This document shows positions 1-29,229 of a stretch of 64,000 nucleotides of DNA, in pieces. Below the pieces are notes generated by a model. The model was not told where the DNA came from and did not search any database. It saw nothing but the letters and a program-made list of their open reading frames with translations. The DNA is from Paulinella micropora. Its lineage: Eukaryota > Cercozoa > Imbricatea > Euglyphida. The first letter of the stretch is position 1. Each line of letters opens with the position of its first letter. The DNA is taken from assembly GCA_009731375.1 (NCBI GenBank), contig BJOX01000064.1, positions 501,953-565,952 of the forward strand, written 5' to 3'. The position numbers and the translations under genes are program-made.

Positions 1-291
1 TAGTGACACACCCTCTCAGGTCGTCACCTCTTCTCTTGTTATGTTACATCCCACTTGTGCTGTAGTCGGCATCCCAATCTCGACCCTTTTCAGCTTGGAG
101 GCTTCAGCCTTTGGAAAGCTCTATTCGGTGCTATACGAACAATGTGATTGTGAGTATGAACTGCTTGTTGTTGCTGTCCCAGAGGCATGCCATGTCGTTC
201 CTAGCCAGATTAGCCACCCAATCAACCATAAGCCAGTCGGCAGTACAGTCTGCTGTAGCAAGGAGTCGGTCCTCTATACCGCTCTGCAAAG

Positions 292-1421
292 GTGGAGCTA
301 GTGGAACAACGAGCTAGTTCTCGAGTGTCAGAAGTCGCACCGTCAGCCCTTGCTTCATTCAATATGTTGAGCCCATCGAGTGGATCTGCATTCTCTTCCG
401 GGGGCGTGTCAGATACTGAATCTAGTGCACATAGCGGCCATCATTCCAGGAAGCGACTTGATGAGACGCTAGTCGATGTTCGGCACCGTAAGACTTTGGA
501 AAGGAGCAGCAGATACCAGGAAAAGATGCGCTCAAGTAAGAGTCTCGATGGGATGACGGATGACCAACTGATGTGCTTACTTTTCTAAGAAAGGCAAGGA
601 GCAGTTCCCCCAAGTATCAGCGCTAGTACAGCAAGGGCAAGCGGAAGCTGCAGCTGCCAAGGCTGTCAAAGAAATTGTGCAGAGTTTTCCCTATCGATCA
701 GCTCACAAGCAGGCTTTTTGTTGGGAAGCTTCGAGGCAAGATGACCTCAAAACAATTTCAAGAAATCTTTACTTCGATCAGCGATCGGTATGCGCGCAAA
801 GCAGCAAAAGCTGTTCGAGATGCTGACGCCAATCTGCAGGAAGGGTAAAACTGAAGAAGCCTGACATCTTTTCATAGCAAGTGATGGCGAACGCCGAGCG
901 AGAAAAGATCACACCGATGGAGAAGCGGATCACTGCTTCTGTTGTGAAAGAGAACTTGGCTGGGAAGTCAGGGTCTAACGCTGCATTTTGGTTTGGATCA
1001 TTGGACTCCTTTTTTAATTGGTTCAGAACCACAGCCCACCCTCAAATCTACGCGCAAATGGTGGAGGAGTCAGGGGGCTTTGAGCGCTTGGCGCACATTA
1101 TGCGGGGTGGAAAGTGGAATCAGCAAAACTCAGCTGCATATCTTTGTAAGGGAGGCTGCGTCAGGCCAGGAAGCACCGATGTATGCCACCAACTATGTCC
1201 CTCGCAATCGCAAGACTGTTGATAAGATACTGAAGGAGGAGGATGTTCTGTTTCGTTGCATTACCAAAACAGTCCCTTGCAAGTGGCACGACAACTGGGA
1301 CAAATGGAAGGCAGAGCTATTGCGAGAGGAAGCTTTGACAGAGGAGAAGCGGAACTTGGAAAAGATCAAAAACCTCAAGGAAAAAATCAAAAAGTGCGAG
1401 AGACACGACGCGCAGTACAAG
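292..1421 (+). pseudogene. upstream, multiply frameshifted part of the SAP/zinc-finger gene
   Basis: Protein-like sequence continues across this stretch but changes frame several times. One frame (292-588) is Ser-rich and ends in a stop; the adjacent frame then gives an Ala/Gln-rich helical stretch from about 585; a third covers 881 to about 1125; a fourth from about 1125 to 1421 ends in a Lys/Glu-rich coiled coil. The last piece can be joined in phase 0 to the following exon by an intron at 1422-1500. The earlier frame changes have no plausible GT-AG solution, so I read them as frameshifts in a decaying gene or assembly errors. No family is recognised in this part. Confidence 0.4.
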
Positions 1422-1500
1422 GTGCAGCAAAGGTCACTCCCAGCTTCCATTCGGCTTGTTTGTGAGACTTTTTTGCATGTGCAGCCACATCACGCGACAG

Positions 1501-3069
1501 ATCGATCTGCTTGAACCTGGGCTTGGCGCTTGGGTAGTCTATCAGGACTACATATCTTGGTACTCCGAAACAGGCGTGAAGATGAATGATTTGTTGTTCA
1601 CTCGCGTCACACGGCGGACGGACGGGGAGCTGCAGTATGAATACATCCATAATATTATGAGATGTGAGCATTCCGGCGCCACGACTCGGTATATATGGGA
1701 TTACCACATGCGAACTGAGGAGGAAGGAGGCAGCGGAGAGATGTCATCTCTTCCGGGCCCGGGCATCCGCACAGGCGATGGCGGGGGCGATTTCCATAAC
1801 AGAGAGTGCATCATGGCGGAATCCAAGTATTTAGTATGTCACGCACCAGCTGATTGAATGCAGTCTGGCTGTAGGTTCTGGCAGAAGTACAACATTGAGA
1901 TGCGCTCAGATATGCTGTGCGGCGGGCATGCCTGGAACGTGTGCGACGCGGACAAAGGCATACACACTAAGGTATTTCTCACGAGTCAGCTTGAGCAGGG
2001 CCGTGGTTTCGATATCGTTGAGGATTGGCTTCTTGCAGCTGCAAAAGCAGGGTTTGAGAACCATCGGTACTACGGTCACGACAGGGACGTGATCGAAGCG
2101 TGGATCAGCAAGAACAAGGAGAATCCCCGGAAGGTTGCGACGTGGATGTTTCAGGAGCTGCGCTCATTTGTTTACTACCGGCCAACAGATGAGGGTAAAA
2201 TTTTTACGCCTGGTGTGGCCTACGGCGCGGTTCACAGCGATGTTGAGTTCCGTGACCGCATTGTGTTGGATTTACGCCAAGACAAGGATGCTAAGGAGGG
2301 CAAGCGGTGCGAGAAGTGCACCCAGAGCTTGAAGTACCCCGTACCTGCGCACAAAAAGGACGAGCGGTGCAAGTCCAAGCATCAGAGCTTGGGGGAGCCA
2401 GCCTTGGCGATACACGTGAAGTCCGGAGCGACCGATGGCATGAGCTACGAGGAAAAGCAGAGCTACTTCAACTCGGTGTCTGCTGCCAGCGGGAGAGCAA
2501 AGAGCAAGGCAAAGGGAAGGTTCACCCAAATGCTCAAGCCCGAATGTATCGCTTTGCTGAAAGGGTTAGGGCTGTCGACGCAGGGTAAGGTGGCCGACCT
2601 TCAGCAGAGACTGGAGGACGCTATGGCGAGCCACAAGGGACGCGACGGCGACGGCGACGGCGGCAATACCGAAGGTGGCGCAGGCAAAAGCAGCAAAAAG
2701 AAAGCAAATAAAAAAGCAGGCCGGAAAAGGAAGCAGCCGGGCAACGCAGCGCGTGGTGGCCCTTCCTCCGGAGCGGCAGTGCGAGGCTCACGTCCCGCTG
2801 GGCGGGGCGGAGCAGCAAAGCGACAGAGGAGGGCGGCTCGGCCGGTGAATTACCAGGAGTCAGATCATGAGGAAGATCAAAAGGACAGCGACTGGGACGA
2901 GGGGGACGCAAATTCCGAAGGAGGCGAGATCTGGCTCTGCAAACATTGCAACCATCCCAACAGCAACAACCCTCCTCCAGGCAGCGAAGATTACGTAGGC
3001 TGTGAGCTGTGCGAGCCCCCTGGCGGCTTTCCCGACAGCAGCAGCGAGGACGAAGCACTTGTCTGGTGA
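1501..3069 (+). CDS. SAP-domain and RanBP2-like zinc-finger protein (C-terminal exons)
   Basis: An open frame runs from 1501 to a TGA at 3067-3069, broken only by one in-frame TGA at 1855-1857. A 51-nt phase-0 intron at 1834-1884 (gtatgt...gcag) would remove that stop. In the 403-residue part beginning at 1858 one sees a Cys/His cluster (residues 151-175), a SAP-like helix pair at about 222-257 containing GLGLSTQGKVADLQQRL, a basic Lys/Arg-rich linker, an acidic segment, and a W-L-C-x2-C...C-x2-C RanBP2-like finger at about 359-386. SAP motifs usually bind DNA and RanBP2 fingers bind RNA or ubiquitin, so a nuclear role is inferred. A transposon origin is possible given the broken upstream part, but I see no certain catalytic motif. 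Confidence 0.5.
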
Positions 3070-3960
3070 ATTACTTGCATAGAATTCGTATTTGCCGCAG
3101 CAAAATTGTTTGGCTGATTTAGATTGACTTGGGCGCCTTCACGGTCGACAGTGCGATGGTGGCTGGCACGCTTCGGTGGCTCGTAGTGCCACTGGAGGCG
3201 GGAATGCATAATCATTTTATTTTTGCAATATTTTTTTCCGCTTTTGCTTCATCAACATGCGGTTTTTTTTGCTGTTTGCGCAAGCATTTGCCTTGTCACG
3301 GTTATAGGTAGGTGCGTGGTGCGGGGTGGTACGCAGGTGGCAGGCGATCGGTCGCGCCGGTGCGCGCTCAGCGCGCATTCATCAAGGATTTTTTGTTTCA
3401 AGTTTAAGGGTTTTGTTTCATTCACTGCTGTATTTCTAGGATCGGGACATGTAATAATACTGTTTTGCGGGTGCAGAGCAAGAGGTGGTGCTAAGTGCCA
3501 CCACAGGCGTGGATTTTCCCGCCAAAGCAATCTTCATAATCAGTTTTAAGTTTTTTCTTTTTTATTCCATTTATCTATACATAAAATCCATGCATGACAT
3601 GTAGCCGTCCACGATTTTGCGACTATAATATTGCTGGTGGGATGCAAGCAGTACGTGTTTGTCCTGGGTGGCACGGTGTGGTGGCGCCCAAGTGCCACCA
3701 GAGGTGAGATAAATCAGGAAAATAATTTGTCATTGATGCAGGGTTTGTTTATGTTTGTTTATTATATGTTTTAGTTGCAGGAAAGCGTTTGTAACATATC
3801 GTATACAATGAATTAGCGCGTATGACTAGCTGTTTGACTGTAGTGTCGGTACGTCGGGCTGAGAGTCAGACGCAATAGGTATTAAAGTTTTTTTTGCAGA
3901 CTTTTGCAGTAAAAATGATTTTTTAGCATTAAAATAATGTTTTTACGAATAATACTGACA
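3070..3960. other. intergenic region with three small hairpin repeats
   Basis: No coding sequence is supported. Three short hairpins of the form GGTGGY-loop-GCCACY occur at 3175-3193, 3484-3502 and 3680-3699, each followed by a purine-rich GAGG or CAGG. The rest is AT-rich with homopolymer runs. If the preceding gene is expressed, the start of this region would be its 3' untranslated region. Confidence 0.55.
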
Positions 3961-4056
3961 TTTTAATAATTTACGCAAAATTTTGTTTCCCTACGACCGG
4001 ACATGGGGCGGCCCTTCGTATCAGGAAGAGGATCATTATCCGTGATGTGGCGATGT

Positions 4057-4839
4057 TTAAACGCTATGAGATGGAAATTGGTAAGATTGGAATGTCTTCG
4101 TGGGTAGGTTCGAGATGTGCTGGGAGAGACATATCCATAACGAAGGGGGAGAAGGGAAAAGCCCATTGATCGTGGTGGTAATGCCCCCTGTGGAAAAGTT
4201 GGGGTAGGAGGGGGCTGGACCAATGGTGGGAGTGATAAGGACATGGGGGACGATATACCCCATGATAGGGGCCGCCGTGCCCGTGGGCACGGGGCCCGTC
4301 CCGTAGCGCAGAGAGCTGGGGACGTAATCCGGGGATTGAACCCAACCAACCTTTTTCGCAAGGTCGTTGTATCGACTGATAGCTAAATCTCTCTCACCCC
4401 TAAAAGAGGTCCACTTGTGGAAAACAGAGGGGTCAAGCCAGTAATCCACCATCTGCTCGAGGGGCTGCATGGGGATAAAAGGCTCCTCCTCAAGGTTGAG
4501 AAGGCCATCCTTAACTGCTTTCGCTAGGAGGGGGCAAAGATCTTTCTCTAGAGTCATGAGGACTACCTTGATGAAGTGGGCGCGGCTGATTCCATCCCTC
4601 TGGGGAGAGAGCTTCTTTGCCGAGCAGTCCTTGAGGGCCTTCCGGTACGTATCCATGAAAGGGACCTTGAGGGTGGTGTGCAGGGTGCGTCGTTCAAAAA
4701 TGTTGAGACACTCTTCACGGTAGTAGACTTCCTTGGAGACCAGGTCGTAATTGGGGCGTGGAAACGAGGCTGGAAGATTCATATCGTCACACCTGAACGT
4801 AAAGACACACCGTGTAGCAAAAAGGTCTGGAATTTGCAA
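4057..4839 (-). CDS. unrecognised ORF, 260 residues
   Basis: This minus-strand ORF has mixed, protein-like composition over its first 170 residues (Leu/Lys-rich predicted helices, aromatic residues spread evenly), then a Pro/Gly/Thr/Ser-rich tail. No domain is recognised. It may be one exon of a larger gene, because a possible splice acceptor lies just upstream on the minus strand. Whether it is host or transposon-derived cannot be told; repeat family R1 begins about 300 bp away. Confidence 0.35.
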   Translation of the reverse strand: MQIPDLFATRCVFTFRCDDMNLPASFPRPNYDLVSKEVYYREECLNIFERRTLHTTLKVPFMDTYRKALKDCSAKKLSPQRDGISRAHFIKVVLMTLEKDLCPLLAKAVKDGLLNLEEEPFIPMQPLEQMVDYWLDPSVFHKWTSFRGERDLAISRYNDLAKKVGWVQSPDYVPSSLRYGTGPVPTGTAAPIMGYIVPHVLITPTIGPAPSYPNFSTGGITTTINGLFPSPPSLWICLSQHISNLPTKTFQSYQFPSHSV

Positions 4840-5144
4840 AGGAGACCTTGTGGGTTGATTGCTACTTGATGGTCTTGACTGAGGGACTGTCCTATGTATG
4901 CAATGAACTTGAACAGACTTGAACAGAACTTAAACAGAACTTGAATACATAGTACAACGTCGCCTCTCTGCGTGCGGTGAGCATGCACAACGGTCGCCAT
5001 GCACGGCCACCGACGAAGACAGGTGAACTAGCTGCCCTGTGTGGGTGTGATGAGTGACCTTGAGCTTGCTCGTTGTTGGTGTTTCCAAAAGCAGGTAGGA
5101 TCCCCCGGACTGAGTTCCCCAATTCGAGCTGTCAACAGCACACA

Positions 5145-6180
5145 CAAAGTGTGACTCTTCCGAAAATAAAGGGACTCGAAATTCGAATTGTAAGTCTTGA
5201 CTAGCCTCCTCTGAGGAAATTACCAACAGGCATTCAATGAATACACACACTGCTGTTATTTGATCTCAAAATACTTCCGAGAACAGGGTAGCGGTACCAA
5301 ACTTGAAGACGCTGGGATGGTCAATGCCAGTTTATTTAGTACACTCTCTTGACAGACTACTTGTCCCTTTCAAAACACTGAATGCAAATTCTGAGAACTG
5401 AAGAGATTATTTCAAGTGATATCACGAGTTGTCACGGTAGCGGTTGGAGTTATTCAAGTCAGTCTGCCGTGCCCGGGAAAAATAAAGTAAAAAGGCCAGG
5501 TGAAAGAATGCCACTTTAACTGGTGTCACGGTTGCCTATTTTACATATCAATAATTATGAATGGGGACCGGGAAAAGCGGTCTAAGGAAATAAGTTTGGA
5601 TATGATGGGGAAAAAAAGCAATATTATCAGTTATTAATAACATTTTCTAAAAAGCTAATAGGTAAAGGGACAGTCAAATAAGTCAAGTTGATCTGTTAAC
5701 TGCAGTTGAACTTGAAACGTCACTGTGTGACTTTGAACAACTACAAGCCGTTATGACAGTTGATAAATAAATGGAAAAATGAAGTAACGGAACTAAAAAT
5801 AGAAGTGTAAACTTGAAGTAAAAACAATTGAAGAAAGTTTAACACAATATTAATTAATGTTTCGGTCCGGTATCGGCGGTATTCATTCCGATAGGCTGGT
5901 GTTTGCCTTGGTTGTTCAAGTTCAAGTTTGGCTCCGCTAGTCTCCCACATTTCAAAAGTTTCACCATTTTTGATCGCTATTTATATAAGCTAAGAAGATT
6001 GAGTTATTGGCGGAGTTGTTTGAATTGGTTGAGTATTAATAAAAGGATAGGCATCAATAAATATATTCTTTTATAACCGACCAATTAAAAATTCACTTGA
6101 AGAAAGTTTAACACAATATTAATAATTCGGTCCCGGTCCGGTACGGTATTCATTCCGATAAAATGGCCACAGGTCAGAAT
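5145..6180. repeat. dispersed repeat R1, copy 1
   Basis: Several blocks here recur in the same order and orientation at 37735-38700. The shared blocks include AATTCGAATTGTAAGT (near 5180 and 37768), GTAACGGAACTAAAAATAGA followed by AGTGTAAACTTGAAGTA (near 5786 and 38585), and a block ending in GGTATTCATTCCGATA. The last block also occurs a second time locally, at about 6098-6160. Divergence is substantial, so the copies are old. No terminal repeats or coding capacity were identified, so the class of element is unknown. Confidence 0.6.
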
Positions 6181-6670
6181 CCTAACCTGACAACCGTTCT
6201 TGAATATTGCTGTGGCATTATTTAACTAATAATATATATTAATATTACTGGCGACATTCAAGCGGGACACAGACAAATTATTTTGATAATTGCTTCTATT
6301 GTAATATTTAATCATAGTGACAGTAGCATAATTGATATCTAATAATCTACTAATCGTAAAAAATTTCAGTAAATGAAGCTTATTGTGCCAAAGCGGCAAA
6401 AGCTACTCAGCTGTGCACATTTTTCATTTCGAGCAGTTACGGACTTGAACTGCTGACTAATTTTCAGACATGTTTGTTGTGTGTCTCCATATGATGTGAA
6501 AATCCATTCGCACTAGCACAAGCGCAAACGCTGATGAATGGAGTTGACTCAACGCATTCAGGACGAAATAACTGTATGACTAGCATCATGATGGGACCAG
6601 CTTTTGTTTACTTCTTCATCTTGGCCACCTCCTACATAGATGGAAATATCAAATTAACGAACAGTGTAGC
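6181..6670. other. non-coding, AT-rich intergenic DNA
   Basis: No ORF with protein-like composition is seen. The stretch lies just downstream of the stop codon of the minus-strand TIR-SAM-ankyrin gene (6674) and must hold its 3' untranslated region. I did not find a clear AATAAA on the minus strand close to the stop. Confidence 0.5.
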
Positions 6671-6673
6671 CCA

Positions 6674-7767
6674 TCAGGAGATGCGCACCTCTCGGAGTAG
6701 AATGATTTCCGCAGTTTGGCGATCCATGGCGGCAATCTAAAGTAATCAACCATACCGTGCATAGCACATCCCAGTCTCCGGTAGTAAATCCATGTTGCAA
6801 TGCAAGCAAGTCGATCTTACAATTTCGCTGAGTAATGGGATCAAAGCGCCACCCAGGCCAGCAGCACCGCCCCCTCCGCCGCCGCCACCGGCAGTAGACT
6901 TGATCATTTCCTGCAGCTTGCGTGCGCGCATAGCTTCCTCGATCAAGGAGACGCACTTCTTACCGGCAGCGTCGCCGGACTGAGATTTACCCCTCGCAAG
7001 GTCCAGGGCAGTATTTCCTGATTATTACGTACACAGCGATCGATCCAACAGGAATGTTCTTGGTTCAAATCATTGAACAATGCAAGACAAAGCAGGTTTC
7101 GACGACAACTTGCTTGCAGCGCATGCGTTTTGCAGGACCTTTGTTATCGGTATTATCCAAATTGCACTTTGCCTCGATTAAGAGAGCAAGAGTCGCGGGC
7201 TGGCAGAACATGGCGGCACGGTGCGCGGGGCTGTAGCCCTCTTTGTTTTGGTGGTCGATGTTGATGTTCTTGCTGATGTAATATTTGGTGATTTCCACGT
7301 TGCCTGTAGTGCGGAAGGAAAATACATTAGTAGTATTTAATGGAATAAATGAATAGATAGATAAATGTAATAAATGAATTAACAAGCAAATAAATAAACG
7401 AATACATGAGTTAAATTAAAAAATAAAAAATCAGTGAAGAAGAAGAAGAGGAGGCAGAAGAAGAAGAAGAAGAAGAAGAAGAAGAAGGAAGAAGAAGAAG
7501 GAAGAAGAAGAAGAAGAAGAAGAAGAAGAAGAAGAAGAAGAAGAAGAAGAAGAAGAAGAAGAAGAAGAAGAAGGAAGAAGAAGAAGAAGAAGAAGAGGAG
7601 GAGGAGGGAGGAGGAGGAGGAGGAGAAGAAGAAGAAGAAGAAGAAGAAGGAGAAGAAGAAGAAGAAGAAGAAGAAGAAGGAGGAGGAGGAGGAGAAGGAG
7701 GAGAAGGAGGAGGAGGAGGAGGAGCAGCAGCAGAAGAAGAAGAAGGAGGAGGAGGAGGAGGAGGAAA

Positions 7768-7800
<33 letters not shown>

Positions 7801-10800
7801 GAAGGAGGGAAGGAAGGAAGGAATGCAAGATGACCGTTTTTGCAAGCGTCGTGCAGCATGGAGTCTCCGAAGTTGTCCAGCCCGGCACAGTTGGCGCCGT
7901 TGTCGATCAGGCACTTGATGGTCCAGCTGTGATTCTTCCAAGTCGCTGCCATGAGAGACAAACCATCACCATTGCAATCCAGTCCCCTCATGCACATATG
8001 CAGACAGCTAACAAGTCACAGGATAAGGTTCAGGGCGGGACCTAGAGACAGTGGTGAATCGTTCTTGAGAGTTCGCTGGTTGATGTTAGCCTTGCGTTCG
8101 ACAAGAAATTGCACCACTTCGCGCCGATCTCGCATGGCAGATGCCATGAGCGGGGACGAGTTTTGCTTGTTGGGGTTGTTGCAGTTGGCGCCGTACTTGT
8201 TCATGAGCAACTTGACAATATCCGTCTGGCCAGCTCGAGCAGCAAGGATCAGCCTTGTATCTCCCTGTTCGTCATAGCACTCCAGGTCATTGGGGTGTTG
8301 CGAGAGAAACTCGTCAATCTTGGCGTGGTCGTCCTCATTCAGAAACTTTTTAATTTGGTCTGGTTTGGCAGTGGAAACGGCCTTGAACAGCATTTCCGAG
8401 CAGGCAAAGTCGGTTGACACTCGTGCAGGAGTAGCACCCTTTTTGTTTCGAAGAGCCACCTCTGCTTTGGCCTCCATCAGAACTTTCACAACAGAGGGAG
8501 CCCCAAACTCAGCCTGTACATACACAACAAGGACAACCAGTAAACATCACAGCAATCCCCCCTGCCTCCCCCTCCCCCACCCACCCATCACCACCACCCA
8601 CCCACCCGCAAAGGTCTTCGTAAAGACGCCTATGTGCTGTCTGGTCATTGCAGAAGCGTGAAGAGACCGCAATGTGGAGAGGCGAGTTGCCGTCGCTGTT
8701 TTGGTGGTTAATGTTGGCCTTGTTCTTGAGGAGGCTCGCGACGATAGTTTCATTCTTATTCATGGCAGCGTCGTGCAGGCGGGAATCCTGGTCGTCCTTG
8801 TCAAGACTGTTGGGATCTGCCCCATGGGCCAACAGATCATTGGCGATGTCGGTTTGGTTTTTGTAAATCGCAAGAGAAAGGGCGGTATCGCCTAGGCAGA
8901 AATACATATTAAGTGTGCTGAATTGCAACCCAGAGAAAGAAAGCGGAATGTGGTCAAACGTTTTTGCGCAAGAACATATAACTTTGCTAGGCTGTCAGAA
9001 GAGGATCCATGCGGTTGACCTGCCTCGTTGCTGGCAACCGTGTTCACGTTGGCTTTGGCTTTCAACAGAATCTTAACAGATGCAAGGTCTCCACCCATGG
9101 AACTCACCATGAGGGCTGAGAAACCTTGCTTGTTCACGGCGTCCACTTTAGCACCCTTGGCCAACAAAAAGCTCACTGAATCGGGGTCATTTCGCCTGCA
9201 ATTACAAAAGGAACCATCCTGAAAGTCAGGAAAAACAAAAACAACAAAGGACCTTGCGGCCAGGATGAGTGGCGTATCACCCTTCTTGGGATCACACATT
9301 TCGAGGTCAATCCCGGATCCAGGAGGGGATTTGCTTTCCCAGAGAGTCTGAAGTTGTGCCGCAGAGCTTACAGTCAGAAAACTTTCGATTTTCTCTTCCG
9401 GTTTTTCCTACAAAAAAAGACGGGAGAGAGTTCTTTTCATGATGAGCAGCCGACAGACGGGTGCACAACAACAAGCTGACTTTCGCTGCAGCCGGGGCAT
9501 CAGTAATCCCAAACGCGTCAGCAATCTTATCAAGGTGGAAGGACTTCACGTTGAGCTCCGACAAGAGCTTGTCCTTTGTCAGAGTGACGAGGACAGAACC
9601 GTCGATGCCTAGGTATAGCGACACTTGCTTTAAGAGAGACAGTTTCAACATATAAAAGTCCAAGTAACACGGAACAGGTAATCGACCTGCGTCTTTGAAC
9701 TGTTTGGCGTACGTCGGCAGAGAGAGTTCCATCAAGCGGTCGTGAACGTCGTCCAAGGTAAGGTCAGCAGTTTTCTTGGCCGCGTCCGCACCTAAATAGC
9801 CTCATGAAGTAAACCATGGAAAGAGGAGGCTAGGAAACCTTCCGTGAAAACTTCAGGAGCTGCCTCGCGGATTTCGTTCAGGAGAGCCTGGATTCTAACA
9901 TATGTAAGCGGAATGTGAGTAAGCAGGATAAAGGTAAGAAAAAGTACTCACGAGGAATCAAGGCGCCCTGGATCCGTAAAGTCCGTCCAAAGTGCTCCAG
10001 CGGTCATAACTCCTAGCCAACCACTTTGCTTCCAATTGTTTTGAGCCTAATCCGTACAAAAATGACGCTTACATCCGAAACCAGAACGCAAACAAACAAA
10101 ATTATGAGAGACAGCAAGAAAGCCAGAAGCGGGAGACTAACCATCACGGGAATCATAGGAAGTGCACAAGCATCTGCATAGTTCAATTCCTTCTGACAGT
10201 TGCGGGATTTTTGGTATGCTTCCGTCATGACAGGCAAAATGGCAGCAGCGCCTTCCACTCCTTCAGCCATGGCAGAGTTGATGTTCCCCTTCATCCCTCC
10301 AGCGATATCAAGCCACACGCGTACGCCTCTGGCGACGAGCTCTTTGTGGATCTTCTTGACCAAATCCTGACTGCCCCATTGGTAACTGATCATAAGATGT
10401 TTTGCGGACTCAGTCTGCCAACATGGGGGAAAAAAAAAGAGACGGAGAGGAGACAGACAAGAAAGGGAGAAAGGGAATGAAAAAGAAAACTTTATGTCTG
10501 TGTGTCTGGGAAAGTGTGAAGGGGAGAGGATGGAGAAGGAACCGGAGAGATTGGGAGAGGAGTGTGTGGTGTGTATGAGACTTATGAGAGAGAAGAGACA
10601 GGGAGAGAAGACAGTAGGAGTAGAGAAAGATAGAATGACAGAGGGAGAAAAAAGAGGATGGGAGTAAGGAAGTACTTAAGGAGGCAACAGAGAGCAAAAG
10701 AACATATAGTATTCTGCCCAAACAAACGAAAAGAGTCGCCATACCATAATGAAAGCAGCACCAGAAAGCTTAGTGGAGTCCGTGGACAGTTGCAGAAACT

Positions 10801-10954
10801 GCTCGCCAATATTCCTGACGCGGACCAAAAATTCACTTCCTACCAGAAATCTCTCGATTCAGGCTCCCACTTCGAACAAAACGATTTTCAATGGCTTGTT
10901 GTGGTTGAGCGGTTCGAGTTGAGGATACGAAACAAGTCCTCGAACCAGGAGCAT
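6674..10954 (-). CDS. TIR-SAM-ankyrin repeat protein, 14 exons
   Basis: Exons on the minus strand, all phase-compatible: 10954-10745, 10414-10142, 10046-9952, 9894-9839, 9791-9687, 9608-9481, 9407-9253, 9195-9020, 8891-8668, 8513-8050, 7986-7835, 7303-7139, 7017-6821 and 6736-6674 (TGA stop), about 820 residues. Exons 2-3 encode a TIR domain (HLMISYQWGSQ, GVRVWLDI, NCQKEL, GWLGVMTAGALWTDF). The Glu in NCQKEL sits where TIR NADases carry their catalytic Glu. Exons 5-6 give a SAM domain, exons 7-12 roughly eight to ten ankyrin repeats (for example GDTPLILAAR, GNSPLHIA), and exon 13 a Gly-rich helix. Known TIR domains signal by oligomerising or cleave NAD; SAM and ankyrin repeats mediate assembly, so a cytosolic sensor or scaffold role is inferred. 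Exon 1 contains an in-frame TGA at 10861-10859, so the true N-terminus is uncertain. The first intron and the intron before exon 12 hold purine-rich microsatellites. Confidence 0.88.
7434..7834. repeat. GAA/GGA microsatellite in a TIR-gene intron
   Basis: A nearly pure purine tract of GAA, GGA and GAAA repeats on the plus strand. It lies in the intron between exons 11 and 12 of the TIR-SAM-ankyrin gene and abuts the splice donor of exon 11 within a few bases. On the minus strand it is pyrimidine-only. Confidence 0.95.
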
Positions 10955-10967
10955 CCTCGACGTAAGG
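10955..10967. promoter_or_regulatory. head-to-head start region of the TIR gene and ATG2
   Basis: The proposed ATG of the minus-strand TIR-SAM-ankyrin gene (10954-10952) and the proposed ATG of ATG2 (10968) are separated by only 13 bp. If both starts are right, the two 5' untranslated regions must overlap and each promoter lies inside the other gene. No TATA box or initiator is recognised. The ATG2 sequence right after its ATG is a T-rich tract ending in TTTTTTAG, so its real first exon might instead lie further upstream. Confidence 0.4.
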
Positions 10968-28993
<18,026 letters not shown>

Positions 28994-29219
28994 CTGTGCC
29001 ACGTTTGCCAAAGCAATATGCTTATCCAGCAAACGTCATCTAAGTGAGCGTGCGTGTTCTTTTGGTCACTGTCGGAAGGTCTCGCAGCTTTCACTGCACT
29101 GATTGATCGTCCTCTTCTTGATGGTATTATGGCAATATTGTTTTATCTACTTAGATTTGTTTTTCGTGTATTTATCTGTATATTTGACAAAGATCATTTG
29201 CATTATTATTAATATGTAC

Positions 29220-29225
29220 AATAAA
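29220..29225 (+). terminator. poly(A) signal of ATG2
   Basis: AATAAA lies about 230 bases after the ATG2 stop codon (28991-28993), in AT-rich sequence. It is the first such hexamer downstream. Confidence 0.6.
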
Positions 29226-29229
29226 ATGA

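Noticed and set aside
7379-7888. Poly-Ser, poly-Leu or poly-Phe proteins over the GAA repeat.
   Set aside because: They are frames of the pyrimidine strand of an intronic microsatellite.
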